Source: Acanthochlamys bracteata (Eukaryota; Streptophyta; Magnoliopsida; Pandanales; Velloziaceae). Taken from it: a stretch of 64,000 nucleotides of DNA. Under the pieces are notes generated by a model that worked only from the letters and a program-made list of their open reading frames with translations, ran no database searches and was not told where the DNA came from. The position numbers and the translations under genes are program-made. Positions 1 to 10,470 of the stretch are shown in pieces; within the stretch, counting starts at the first letter, position 1; every line of letters begins with the position of its first letter. The stretch lies in the NCBI GenBank assembly GCA_019914995.1, contig CM034135.1, positions 746,501-810,500 of the forward strand, read 5' to 3'.

Positions 1-30
1 ATGTTTATTGACTTATGTGGCTAAATGCAG

Positions 31-545
31 CTAATGAAGCTATCAGATAAAGAGATTGTGGAGATGGTTTTCCTTCCAGTCGTGAATGAGGCCTGCCGAG
101 TTCTCAATGAGGGAATTGCTGTCAAGGCATCAGATCTTGATATTGCCTCTATCATGGGCATGGGCTTCCCACCGTATATGTCAGTTCTGGAATTCTGCTG
201 TGTAAATGTCTTGCTCCTGAAAAACTTACTTTTATGATGCACATCTGAATCTTTACTTTACATCCGCTATCAGGGGTGGCATAATGTTCTGGGCTGATTC
301 ACTTGGAGCACGCTATGTGCATTCAAGATTGGAAGCATGGGCAAATAAGTATGGGGAATTCTTCAAGCCATGCACCTATCTTGCAGATCGAGCAGCTAAA
401 GGCTTGTCATTGGTTAGTCCTGAATTGCATCCTCATTTTTGATTCAATATTGAATCAAACAAACTTTCCTTTCTCATATTTTTGCTCGTTATGTCGTGAC
501 ATTTTGCAGAGTGCACCATCTAAGCAGACAAAGTCCCGCATGTAA
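31..545 (+). CDS. MFP2: Peroxisomal fatty-acid beta-oxidation multifunctional protein, 3' end
   Basis: This is the C-terminal end of the peroxisomal enzyme that carries enoyl-CoA hydratase and 3-hydroxyacyl-CoA dehydrogenase activities. Three exons fit: 31-179, 274-412 and 510-545, with phases that join cleanly. They read VFLPVVNEACRVLNEGIAVK, then GMGFPPY, then GGIMFWADSLGARYVHSRLE, and end APSKQTKSRM. The final SRM is a peroxisomal targeting signal (PTS1) variant. The C-terminal wording is closer to what I recall of Arabidopsis MFP2 than of its paralogue AIM1. The first splice joins PY to GG through a Met codon where I recall Arg in plants; the donor is GTCAGT. The gene begins left of the window, so the catalytic hydratase part is not visible. 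Confidence 0.88.
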
Positions 546-1475
546 CAATCACCAACATTCAGTTCGTTTTTCTTCCTGCTTGCAGTAACTACGGTTGGCA
601 AGTCGATGTATTAAACATGGAGAAACATGTACATCTGTCAACAAACTTTAGTTTCTTGTATGTATGTTAGTTTGGTAATTAGGGGGCGTTTGGAAGTATT
701 TATAAAATAAAAATTTTTCTAAAATAAAAAATATTTTATAATTTTTTTACTTAATAAGTTTGGCTTTGATTGAGAGGTTTTAGGTTTTGATTGAGATTGT
801 TTAAAAACTAAAGCTTTTAAAATAAGAATTCTTTTTAAACCTATAAGGTTTTGTGAAAAAAAATGTTTTATATGTGTGATACAATTTTGTTCATTTCTTA
901 CACTAAAAATCTTTTTAGGCTCGAAGAATTTGGATTACATTCAAAAGCATTCCTATACATGCCTTGATGGGCCACATTTAGCTAAACTAGCCCACCAGTA
1001 GAGTAAGGCCTGTGTGCCACAGCCAATATTATTACAATCTGAGCCGTACTATTTGTAACTTTCGCAGCAGTGCGGGGCCGCTAATAGCGAAAGGAAATAA
1101 TTTATAGGGGCAAATGTATCAATCTTAATATTTAGGGCGTGTTTATTTTAGAAATAAAATAGATGAAATGAAATTTTTAAAAGTTAATTTAAAAAATAAA
1201 ATTAAAAATATTTAGTAAAAATAAATTTATATATTAATTTAATATTTATAGTGAGTTTTAAAAATAAATTTTTTAAAAAAAATTATTAATAAAAAAATTT
1301 TTATTTTTATTTTTATATATATTTTATATTAGAAATGAGTTTAATAAAAAATGAGTTGAGGTTCGGTAAACACGCATTTAGTGTCCAAAGTTGAAAACTC
1401 TCCTTTTAAATTTTCCGTTTTCTCGCTCGCACCATTTTAATCGAATTCTGATCTGAATCTTTCGCCGGAGCTTCG
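546..1475. other. Intergenic, AT-rich repeat material
   Basis: I see no gene here. After the MFP2 3' UTR an AT-rich repeat begins near 684 with GGGGGCGTTTGG, and a second element with clear inverted ends lies at 1136-1376 (listed separately). The last 100 bases before 1476 are the likely MED28 promoter and 5' UTR. Confidence 0.6.
1136..1376. repeat. MITE-like element with inverted ends
   Basis: The ends are a perfect 9-bp inverted pair, GCGTGTTTA at 1137-1145 and TAAACACGC at 1367-1375. The interior is more than 80% A+T with no coding capacity. TTTAG lies just outside each end (1131-1135 and 1377-1381), which could be a target-site duplication. Size, ends and composition fit a non-autonomous DNA transposon (MITE); the superfamily is not certain. 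Confidence 0.6.
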
Positions 1476-3144
1476 ATGGGAGGGCCCGTGCCACCGCAGC
1501 AGCAGACGACGGTTTCTCAGTCTCCTTCTCCGTTGCCGGCGCCTCTGCTGAATCAACAGCAGCAGCAAAGAGGAGAACGAGAGGAGATGATGGCTTGTGT
1601 GGGTGTGGGGGCACTTGAAGCTGCTCTTCTACCTTGTCTTCCAGCACGAGAACTGCAGGCCGTTGATCGATCTGTCCACTCTTCGCACCAAAGTTAGTGT
1701 TCTGTATCTGGTTCCCATTCTTTGTTTAATTTTACTCATTTTTTAGCTTGTACTGTATGTTGGATTCAAGGTGTTTGTTGATTTTGCCTGATTGATTGAC
1801 TAATGCGCATAAATAAGTTAGGAGTTTTGTCTCAGTCTTTTGAAAAGAATGGGTTTGGGAGCAAACGAAAGAGCTGCAATAAAACAACTTGAGATGCAAA
1901 GTTTGGAAGTTTCGTGGAGATTAAACTCTTACCTATACTGCAACCTGCTTGTATGAAATTGAACCTAGACGAACTAGCAATTTAAGCAAGCATGGCAGCT
2001 TTAACTTCAATAGTTCAGGTTTAGATACTTGGATAGGTTGGCTCTTGTAAGGACTTGAAACGAGGATGTGTGGCTATAGAAATTAGTAGTCTTGCCAAAA
2101 ACAAAAAAATATCCCACAATAAACTTTCTTGTATCTGTGTTGGTAGCATGTCTTGCTCATGCAGGTGATATAGTGTTCCTAAATGAATATTGATTTGGAT
2201 AATGCTGCAGTCCTTTTTAGGAATAGCTACAAGTATGCGTTTTTGGAAAAGCTGTAAAAGAATGGGTGGAGATAGTGAAGAACAACTTCGTAAGAAGAAA
2301 CAGATTGTTTCACACTGGATGATAAAGTATTGGCTTCAGCTTTTTCTTTACCTGCAGTTAAATAGCTATTGGAGCTGCTACATTGAAATTGTGAAATGTT
2401 TTAGGCACTAACTGTGTAGTTTGGAATTAGTGATTCATGGGTTTATGATCTTAATTTAATTCCTGCAGAGCAACTTAAGAATACATTTACATAGAAATTC
2501 TAAGTGGAAAGTTCTTGTGGGAATATACTTATTCTGAAACTTGCTATAGGCACTTGGCTGGACTTATGCCTTATTCTCTCGATCAGCGTTTTCTTGGTCG
2601 AGGGGTTAACAGTCATTATGTTTATTTATATGAACTAAGACTTAGGCATGTCCAAATCACTGTTTAAGTTTTACTTACTCGGAATCATGGTCTTAGGAAT
2701 TGTTTCAGTATGTATGTCTATTTTGCAATGCACCACTGAATTATTGAGCTTTCATTTATGTCATCCTGCTTTGACACCTGCAGTTGATGTTCAGCGGCAT
2801 GCTAGAGATTTTATGGAAGCAGCAAAGAAGCTCCAATTGTATTTTATTAGCTTGCAACATGAAGAAAGGCCAACCAAGGAAGAGGTGCTCAGAAAGGTAA
2901 ATTATCCTTGTACAAAGAATATGGATAACTTCTGTATAATGATTCTGTGAGTACGAAACTTCAGAAACATCTGTAACATATAACATCTGCAACGGATTTG
3001 TGTTTTCAGGAAATCACCGCAATGGAGGAAGAGGTGAAGATCAAGTCTGAGCTGATCAACAAGCACGAGAAACTCACCAAAGGTTGGAAGAAAGAACTGA
3101 AGGAACAACTTGACAAACACATTACTGAGTTGGAGAGAGTTTAA
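1476..3144 (+). CDS. MED28: Mediator complex subunit 28
   Basis: MED28 belongs to the head module of Mediator, which couples transcription factors to RNA polymerase II in the nucleus. Three exons fit (1476-1692, 2784-2896, 3010-3144), giving 154 residues, about the length of the Arabidopsis protein. A Gln/Pro-rich N-terminus is followed by ALEAALLPCLPARELQAVDR, then HARDFMEAAKKLQLYFISLQ and a charged helix ending LDKHITELERV. The last two thirds look coiled-coil and match plant MED28 as I recall it. The first intron is long (1.09 kb). The start is the first ATG of the Gln-rich exon; a later Met pair before ACVGVG is possible but less likely. Confidence 0.9.
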
Positions 3145-3773
3145 TTATCTATTTTGCATTTCCCCATCATCAGTCTCTTGTCTCAAATCTCAAGTGCATG
3201 TAATATACTGCAAGAGAAAGGGATCCCAACTACATGTAGAATGTGGCTTTTTGTTCTTTTTCTGTATACTTGTATCATTATCAGTTCAATGAATTTTCAT
3301 ATGTATCATTTTTGTAAAATCTGAAGTATAGTAAGAACTAAGAAGATATAATATTATCATATATATAATATGTAAGGTTTTCATGAAATGTAAAAATAAT
3401 ATGTAAAAAGAATGTTTCTTAAACGGTCAGAAAGGGCTGTTTGGCAACGCTTATCTAGAAAGCTCTTTATTAATTTTTTATTTTATATTTTTAATAAATT
3501 TTTTAAAACATGTTACAGAATTTATTTAAAAATTTAAAAAATATAAAAAATATTACGTAATAAAATTTTTATTATTTATGATTTATTTTTTTGAAATTAA
3601 AAATAATAAAATTTATTTTTTAAAATAGAATAAAAATATCGTATATCCTCCGTATCAGGTTTGGTCTGTTTTATTCGTTTACAGTTCCGGACCACAAGTT
3701 TGTGATTGTTTATCGAGTGCAGTCAGATCAAAGCAACCTGCCGAAGCAGAAGGAGAAGAATTTCGAAGAAGAA
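3145..3773. other. Intergenic with AT-rich repeat
   Basis: This holds the MED28 3' UTR and then an AT-rich stretch (about 3430-3650) that starts with GGGCTGTTTGGCAACG and shares the TTTTTAAA/AATAATAAAA wording of other repeats in the window. No gene seen. Confidence 0.5.
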
Positions 3774-5548
3774 TGGATCAAAAGGAAAAGAAAGAGAATG
3801 AATGGTTTCACAGCGCTAGATTCGTGTTGTTTCTCTTTTATAATCTTCTTCTAATCACCTGTTCGATCACAGAAGGTAAATTTTTTCAGTGATTGCTTTG
3901 ATCAATCGATCGTTAACCTGCTACTGTAGTGACTGTTGTTGTCCCATTTTCTCCATGTTGAATTAGTGATTATTTCTTTGTTATTGATTTTGAAACTTGT
4001 TTTTTCTTGGTCTATTATTTTTCTTTCTAGTAATTGATCACTGGAATTGCTTTTGTAGCATACGGAAAGTGGATTTATAGTGATTTGAGTTTGGTAAATT
4101 TCTCCAGTTGATCTTTGTGCTCTTGTGAAATTGAAATTTGGAACGATTGTTTGTAGTTTGGATTAAGAAAAACGTACAACTAAAACTTTCAATATTGTGA
4201 TTTTTGAAATTTTATTGAGAGCAAATTATTTAAGTGAAAGTTCAAAACTACGTTCCATAAAATTAAGAAAAGTAATACAACACTGAATTTTGCTATGCGG
4301 TTAGTACATTGGTGCATTCTTGACTTAGGACTGTCCTTCTGGTGTAGAACATGAATTGTGTAACGACCTTTTCATTTTCTGTTCATTTGTAAGCAGCTTC
4401 ATGGATTGTTTCTTTTGTGTAACCATATATACAGGAAAATCTTCCGGAGTATGTATTTTCTCCTGGTGGACGTTTGCCTCCATTTGCATCCCAAGGAAAG
4501 TCCCCATAAAAGTACCCGACGGACCAAGAGATTTGGGAGTTTGCAGAGTGTTCCAGAATAATACATGTTGTGATGTATCGCAGACTATCATGCATTAGTA
4601 TCTTCAGACGGCTTGCTTCTGTTGGAGAAGCCAACCAAGAGTGCTTGCATTTATGGGAGCTCTTGGAATGCTTGGTCTTCCACTGATCTGTGAATCTTTC
4701 TGTGACATGATTCTGGAAGCTTAGTGTAACGCTTATTTCTCTATTGATGCAAAGCCACAGGTTCTATTCTAGACATTGCTGTCATTTGCTAATTGAACTT
4801 GTGTAGTTACATCTTATAACCTCAATTCTCCTTCTATATAACTCCAATGAATTTTATGGTAGATATTGCCGATGCAAGTTGAACTATGACATGCCTATTT
4901 TCACTATTACACGACATCCAGGGTGGGCAGCCACCATCTTATGCTTATTTCCAACTATAGTCTTTCTTGTTTGATGCCGATCAGAGAGAATAGGAGGAAT
5001 TTTACCCATTTTACAACCGATTTATTTACATTCGTTCACAGCATTCATACTGTTACAATACATACTTCCTCATGCAGTAACAACATGATTGGAAGAAGCA
5101 TAAATAGACTCATATATTCTTATTACTTGCATGTGAATCAGGTAATGTTGCGTACTTCCTTATTGGTTAAATGTGTATCAGGTTTTGTCACCTTGTGGAC
5201 TAAAAGTGAAGTAGTTTGTGGTAGAGAAAGCAACTGGGTATCTAATAGTACAGAAACTCTATCAGCTTGCTGGTCCTCTGTACAACTGACTAACTCGAGA
5301 TATCTGGCTTCTGAGACAGTCTTTTGCTAAAGGTGGTAAAGCAAGCTTGAATCTTGATTCATGGATTCAGAATATGAATCTATGAAGACACAGAGTTTGG
5401 GATGCTTGAAGTTTTTTAGGGGCCTTATTAAGGAGAGGGTTTCATGGGCGGTTGGAGGAATGGTGCTAACAGCTGGCTTAATGTTTCAAAGGTCGATCTG
5501 TATATGGGCTAAACTTGTAGACGGTCTGCTGATATCAAACACACCCTA
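3774..5548 (+). pseudogene. Decayed folate-receptor-like GPI-protein gene
   Basis: Pieces line up in order with the plant folate-receptor-like family (I recall Arabidopsis At5g27830). A start codon and signal-peptide-like exon (3774-3876) is followed by GT donor, AG acceptor at 4434, then CRVFQNNTCCDVSQT, GEANQECLHLWELLEC, LICESFCDMILEA, VVCGRESNWVSNSTE and finally ERVSWAVGGMVLTAGLMFQR near 5440-5500, the C-terminal membrane segment. The pieces lie in different frames: a one-base gain and a one-base loss near 4456-4505, breaks after the SQT motif near 4580 and after LLEC near 4675, a stop right after MILEA near 4720, and further stops near 5290-5400. Cys-rich order is kept, so it was once a working gene. 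Expression is unknown. A badly modelled live gene is unlikely given this many breaks. Confidence 0.8.
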
Positions 5549-7315
5549 GAAGGAACTCGCCATCTGCAAATCAAAGCAAGCTTCTTGCAACTGAACCATT
5601 TGTAAAGAAGGATTTGAAATTGCACATGTTGACGAAAGTTTACTTATTGTACTTTAAGTCAGAAAAGCTATTGATTGTTTTTGCTGCTGAACTTTTGTTA
5701 GAGCACTGGTTATTGATCACTGACTACTTTCTTTTTAGAAGAAAGCAGGCACTGCCTGTACTTGATCACTAACCTATGTATTGTGTTCTCATACGGTATT
5801 GGACTGATGAGTTTGCAGCTCCGATCATTGCTGTACAATAGACTTTCATAAACGGCTAGTATGTTATTCCCGTGCAAGGAAAACATGTACAACCGAGTTA
5901 AGCCTTGTGAGGGTTTTTCTAACTTGGAACCTGTATGCAGTTTCAATTTGTAACCAATAATTTCAACATCATCCGTTCTGCTAAGGTAAAACCTAACGCT
6001 CGGGCATTTAGGAGTGCTTATAAAATTATACTTTTTTAAAATAAAAAATAATTTTATTCTATTTTGAAAAAAAGTTTTATTTTATTATTTTTAAAAATAA
6101 TAAAAATATATAGTAATAAGATTTTATAATATAAAAGATTTTTATATTTTTAAATTTATAAATATTGTAGAATATTTTAAAAATTTATTAAAAAATATGA
6201 AGTATTTTTATGGAATGAAAAGTGAAACAAAAGCTCTCACAAAGCGCAAAGACTTGAGGGAACCAGCACAAAGAAGGCTTCCCTTAAACCTCTGCAAAAC
6301 CAAAAAGAAGGAACAGAAGAAATAGCTCTTCATCTTCTATCTCATCACCGTAAGACGAGAAGAAAATGCTATCCACCAACTCGATATGAATGACAGAGAA
6401 TTAAAACATTAACAAATCTATATAGTATGGGTTTTATTTATGCTTGCAAAGATCTTAACCTATGAAAATTATGGCCTTTATTTAAAAAGTGAAAATAAGG
6501 AAACCTAAAGAAAACGACTTATATGAATGAGCACGACCAGAATATGATTTAAAAAGTATGCAAAAAGAAACTTTCCTGAATGTTTGGAATGTTCTTTCTA
6601 GATGCAGATGATGAAACGACAACTTGCAATTTTGCGTACTGATCAAAATTTCACCTTCTTTTCGCTTAAAATATTGTCAGCAACTTGGCCAGAAACATCT
6701 CATTTAAATGATTATTTTGCCTTTACCATTATTCCCAGTTGATTACAGCTTCTTAATGATTCATCGTTATGTTTTCAAAAAAGTTTTTGACAACATAAAA
6801 CATAGTTGAGTTGAATAAACAATTATGTCCAAGTCATCAAGGATAATGATTAATATGTTAATAACAATAACATATATGCAACATCTTTTTGTTTTGTTTT
6901 TTTTTTCTTCGCCAAGTTCGAAGTTTTTGTTTTCTGCAAACGATGTAAAATTTTTCTTCGTCAAAGAGGCGGCAGAAGAAGCTCCGCGAACGCAAAACAA
7001 TCGCCTTTCAACATTCATCCTCTAATTACTCATTCAGATAATTCAACTTTTCATAACAAAGAGAAGTTAATCAAGTTATAGTGGAGCACTAATATCTCAA
7101 AACTAATTAGATAAAGTGAATGATAAGAATTAATAGACAGATAAGCCAATTTTCAACTTGGTTCCATGGATCTCTCTATCTATAAATACATGCAGATCCC
7201 ATTCTTTGTTTGCTCAAGAACAAGGCAAGCAATCAAACCATCATCGATCGCAACTTTTCACCTTTAAAGGCAAACTCCCCTTAGTGATTTTCTTACAGTA
7301 GCTACCTAGCTAGCC
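5549..7315. other. Intergenic, AT-rich repeat and phylloplanin-gene upstream region
   Basis: An AT-rich repeat occupies about 5996-6245 (GGAGTGCTTATAAAATTATA at its left, ACAAAAGCTCTCACAAAGCG at its right). The rest has no coding signal. The final 150 bases hold the promoter of the next gene. Confidence 0.5.
7181..7187 (+). promoter_or_regulatory. TATA box of phylloplanin-like gene
   Basis: TATAAATA sits 135 bases before the start codon, leaving room for a 5' UTR of about 100 bases. Confidence 0.6.
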
Positions 7316-7863
7316 ATGGCTTCCTTGAGAGCATCCCTTGTCTTCGCAACTGCTTTGATCATCGTTGGCGCAGCTGCACCAACGGCGACGGCTCTGTTAC
7401 ATATTCACATCAATGGCACAGTACCTTGCGGCACTGGGTTGCTGGCCTCAAGCAGTTCAAATCTTCTTCCCTTTCCTAGTATGCATACTTGAACTCACCA
7501 CTATATATACATTATATTTTATGATTAATTGATTCTTTCTGAACTGATCCTTAACTTACGTTTTATTTTTATGCTACAGATGCACTGGTACAACTAAAAT
7601 GTGGGAACAATGTTATTTCAAGCACAAAAACAGACAGCAATGGAAGGTTCAGCATTCTTATGGATCCCGTGAATGGACTCCTCTATTCTCTGCTGAGCAG
7701 CTGCAAGCTTGTGGTGGCAACTCCTCTTGCTGTTTGCAACCCTTCCCTTTCCGCTGCTACAGGACTTCTTCAGTCACCACTGATGCTGCTCGGCGGCTTT
7801 GGCAACCTGCTTAACGGAATCATCAGCTTTATCCCTTTTGGCTTCTCCTTTCTTCACCCATGA
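7316..7863 (+). CDS. Phylloplanin-like secreted protein
   Basis: Two exons (7316-7478, 7580-7863) give 148 residues. A signal peptide (MASLRASLVFATALIIVGAA, cut near ATA) is followed by HINGTVPCGTG and, across the splice, PFPNALVQLKCGN then STKTDSNGRFSILM. That PFPNA-VQL-C plus TDSNG pattern is typical of phylloplanins and the wider pollen Ole e 1-like fold. Tobacco phylloplanin is secreted by short glandular trichomes to the leaf surface and inhibits oomycete spores; the same role here is inference. The C-terminus is long and hydrophobic (LLGGFGNLLNGIISF). Cysteines at C-x-T-G, LKCGN, SSCKL and AVCN could form disulfides. AATAAAGG near 7962 may be the polyadenylation signal. Confidence 0.85.
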
Positions 7864-8354
7864 TTCTACTGAAGATTGCAGGGGATCATATAACTGTGTT
7901 TATGTAAATATTTATGTTTACGTGTTCTGCTATAAGTTTGCATATGTAATATATGTTGAATAAAGGAACTGAATAATAATAATAATATGATCTCTGTTAC
8001 TGTATACGAATTTTTCGCTGAAGAAAAATAAACAAATAGTTTTAATAAGCTATATTAAGCTTAATTACAGAAATTATAATGAAACAGAAGCAAAATAGAA
8101 AAGAATGCTACATTCATGTGTGCTATATTTTTTTCTAATTCTGTACAAATCTTTTTCTTGAAAGTGCCAACTATATATGTAATGAACATTTTCTCATATC
8201 TCTAATTCTTTTATGGAGCTGAACGCCTCAATCAGATTATGATTTCACTCAAAATAATCCACCTCTTGCTACCTGCAGCTTCCATGAAAAATCTTTATTA
8301 CAAAAAGATTATCTATCAGCAGTTTTCTGAAAAAAAATAAGAGAAAATCAATCA
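7864..8354. other. Convergent 3' region
   Basis: Facing 3' UTRs of the phylloplanin-like gene and the phosphatase gene, with a short AAT repeat near 7972. No gene seen. Confidence 0.5.
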
Positions 8355-9519
8355 CTAAATTACCTTGTGTTGTGTCCTTGAATTATTGTTATTATCATTA
8401 TTAGCTGCAGTTAATGTTTTCTTGTCCAGAGGCTTGATAATCTCCACTGAGCACAACAGAGATTCATCTATGCTCAGCAATGCACCCACATTGTCGAACT
8501 CACCGCAATAATTCGGTGCCGAGAATATCGTCACCAGTCTCCGGTCAGCAAAGAATTGGTATCCATCTTCAACTACCTGAATGAATCGTTCAGTTCTCAG
8601 CGTCTGTAACAGATCATGCTTGAATCCTCTCATCGGTAAAAAAGAAAATGAATTAATTTTACCTGATGAGCTCTGCAGAGGAGATCAAGATCGTTCTTTT
8701 CTAAGAACTCGATCAATTTATCGGCGCCGAACGTGCACCCAACACCACGATCACTCTCCTTCCATCCTTCAATATTAGCATCAGGATCAGACCATAAAAG
8801 ATCACACAGTAGTCCTGCATCGGGAACTTCCGTAGGCCTTTCGATATCTTCGATCTGATCTAAATCGTTAAGATCCGGCGAAAGACCTCCGTGCAAGCAG
8901 AATATCTTGTCATCAATTACAGCCGCAATAGGCAAGCAGTTGAAGCAATCTGTGAAAGTTTTCCAGAGCCTGACGTTGAATCTCCGTTTGCATTCGTCGT
9001 AGAATCCGTAAACGCGATTGATCTTTGCGTCTTCGTGGTTACCTCGTAGCAGAAATATTTTTTCAGGGTACTTAACTTTGTACGCAAGAAGCAAGCAGAT
9101 TGTTTCTAAGCTCTGTTTGCCGCGATCAACGTAGTCACCGAGGAACAAGTAGGTCGAAGATGGCGGGAAACCACCGCATTTGAAAAGGCGTAAAAGATCT
9201 GCGTATTGTCCATGAATATCACCTACGTTCACGCAAAAATATTAATTCAGACAATTAATAGATCGATCGAACAATGGATTCAAATCTTAAACTTTTTTTT
9301 TTTTTTTTGAACAAAACGGAGAATATTGATTCATAAATAGTTACCACAGATCTTGATAGGAGCATGGAGATGAAGAAGATTCGGCTGATCTAAGAAAACA
9401 CGACGAGCTTCAACACAAAGTTGCCGGATCTCGACTTCCGACAACCGAACTTGCCGTCCAGACAACGCTTCACCTTCCGTCAGCCGTCCGATGATATCGT
9501 CAAGCGCAGAATCATCCAT
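8355..9519 (-). CDS. TOPP: Serine/threonine protein phosphatase PP1 catalytic subunit
   Basis: A type-1 phosphatase catalytic subunit (plant TOPP) that removes phosphate from Ser/Thr with a two-metal centre and targeting subunits. Exons read from right to left: 9345-9519, 8663-9222 and 8355-8576, giving 318 residues, the normal size. All signature motifs are present: [52 protein letters not shown] and [12 protein letters not shown]. The N-terminus [13 protein letters not shown] suits plant PP1. The C-terminal tail is Asn-rich ([15 protein letters not shown]), the variable part of the family. The last codons overlap a possible donor (AAG|GTAATT), so the stop at 8355 may be replaced by another exon. 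Intron 1 has a long T run near 9293-9308. Confidence 0.93.
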
Positions 9520-10470
9520 TGATCTAATGATTTAATTTCCTCGATCTTCTTCTCTTCTCTTCTATCAATGTGATGATCTTGTACGCAGTTGTTTTCTGAT
9601 GAATGTTATGGCAATCAATGGTGACCGTTTCTTCAGTTGCATGGAAAGGAAAGGGATGGAATTAGAAGTTTCTGCGTACGTACGTCGAGAGAAGTATGCG
9701 GGTGGATTTGTGGATGTGGTCCAAATTTTTTATGCTGCTTCCAAATTTATCTAATATTTGGAGCGCGCATATATGACATCTTTATTCGAAGCCCATTTAA
9801 AATAGTACCTAGGCCGAAAATATTACTTTTAATAGAGGCCCAATAAAATCTGTAGGTCTAAAATAAGGATCCCAATAACAAAACCTCGCCAGTAACGAAT
9901 TGATTGCGCATGCAAATAGACGACGATTTCAATTCCACACCTGTGAAGAAGAAAGAAAAAAAACAACTAACGAATGATTCAGAAACAGAGGAAAAGACAG
10001 AGTTGAAAACTCGTGCACTGCATGAACAGTTCTTTCTCCACCGTCCATGCAGAGCTCCACGTTCATCCACAATCTTCTTCCAACTGCTATCCGCATATAC
10101 GCTCAACCAACTCAAATCAATTTCAGTCTCAATTCGCTACAACACCAGAGGTAAAAACCTTTCTATATATGTACATAGATTGGTGTCTTCAATAATTTGT
10201 TCGTTGTTCGTTATATACACAACCGAAGCTTAGTTCCAAACTAGCAGAGAATATTATTAGCGTAATGTCTAGTTTGCAGATTGGTACTGTAAAGTTTGTT
10301 GAAGAGGAAGGAATTATATAAACTAAAATAAAAATGCCTAACACAACAAGAAGCAGTAGCAGCAGCTGCACAGCAAGCATTTCCTGATAATGATCATAAT
10401 TTATCATCACAAGCTCTGTTCTTCTCCTTCACCTGTTAAGGGAAGATAAATTAGAATGGGTAAGAAATAC
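9520..10470. other. Intergenic between PP1 and PARP2 remnant
   Basis: Contains the PP1 promoter and 5' UTR. Short open frames here are low-complexity and lack family matches. No gene supported. Confidence 0.5.

Noticed and set aside
4923-5330. 135-residue frame as an independent gene
   Set aside because: Its only recognisable part (CGRESNWVSNSTE) belongs to the decayed folate-receptor-like gene; the rest is intron.
9904-10233. 109-residue open frame on the plus strand
   Set aside because: No recognisable domain, mixed low-complexity composition and no splice or promoter context; likely chance in the PP1 upstream region.
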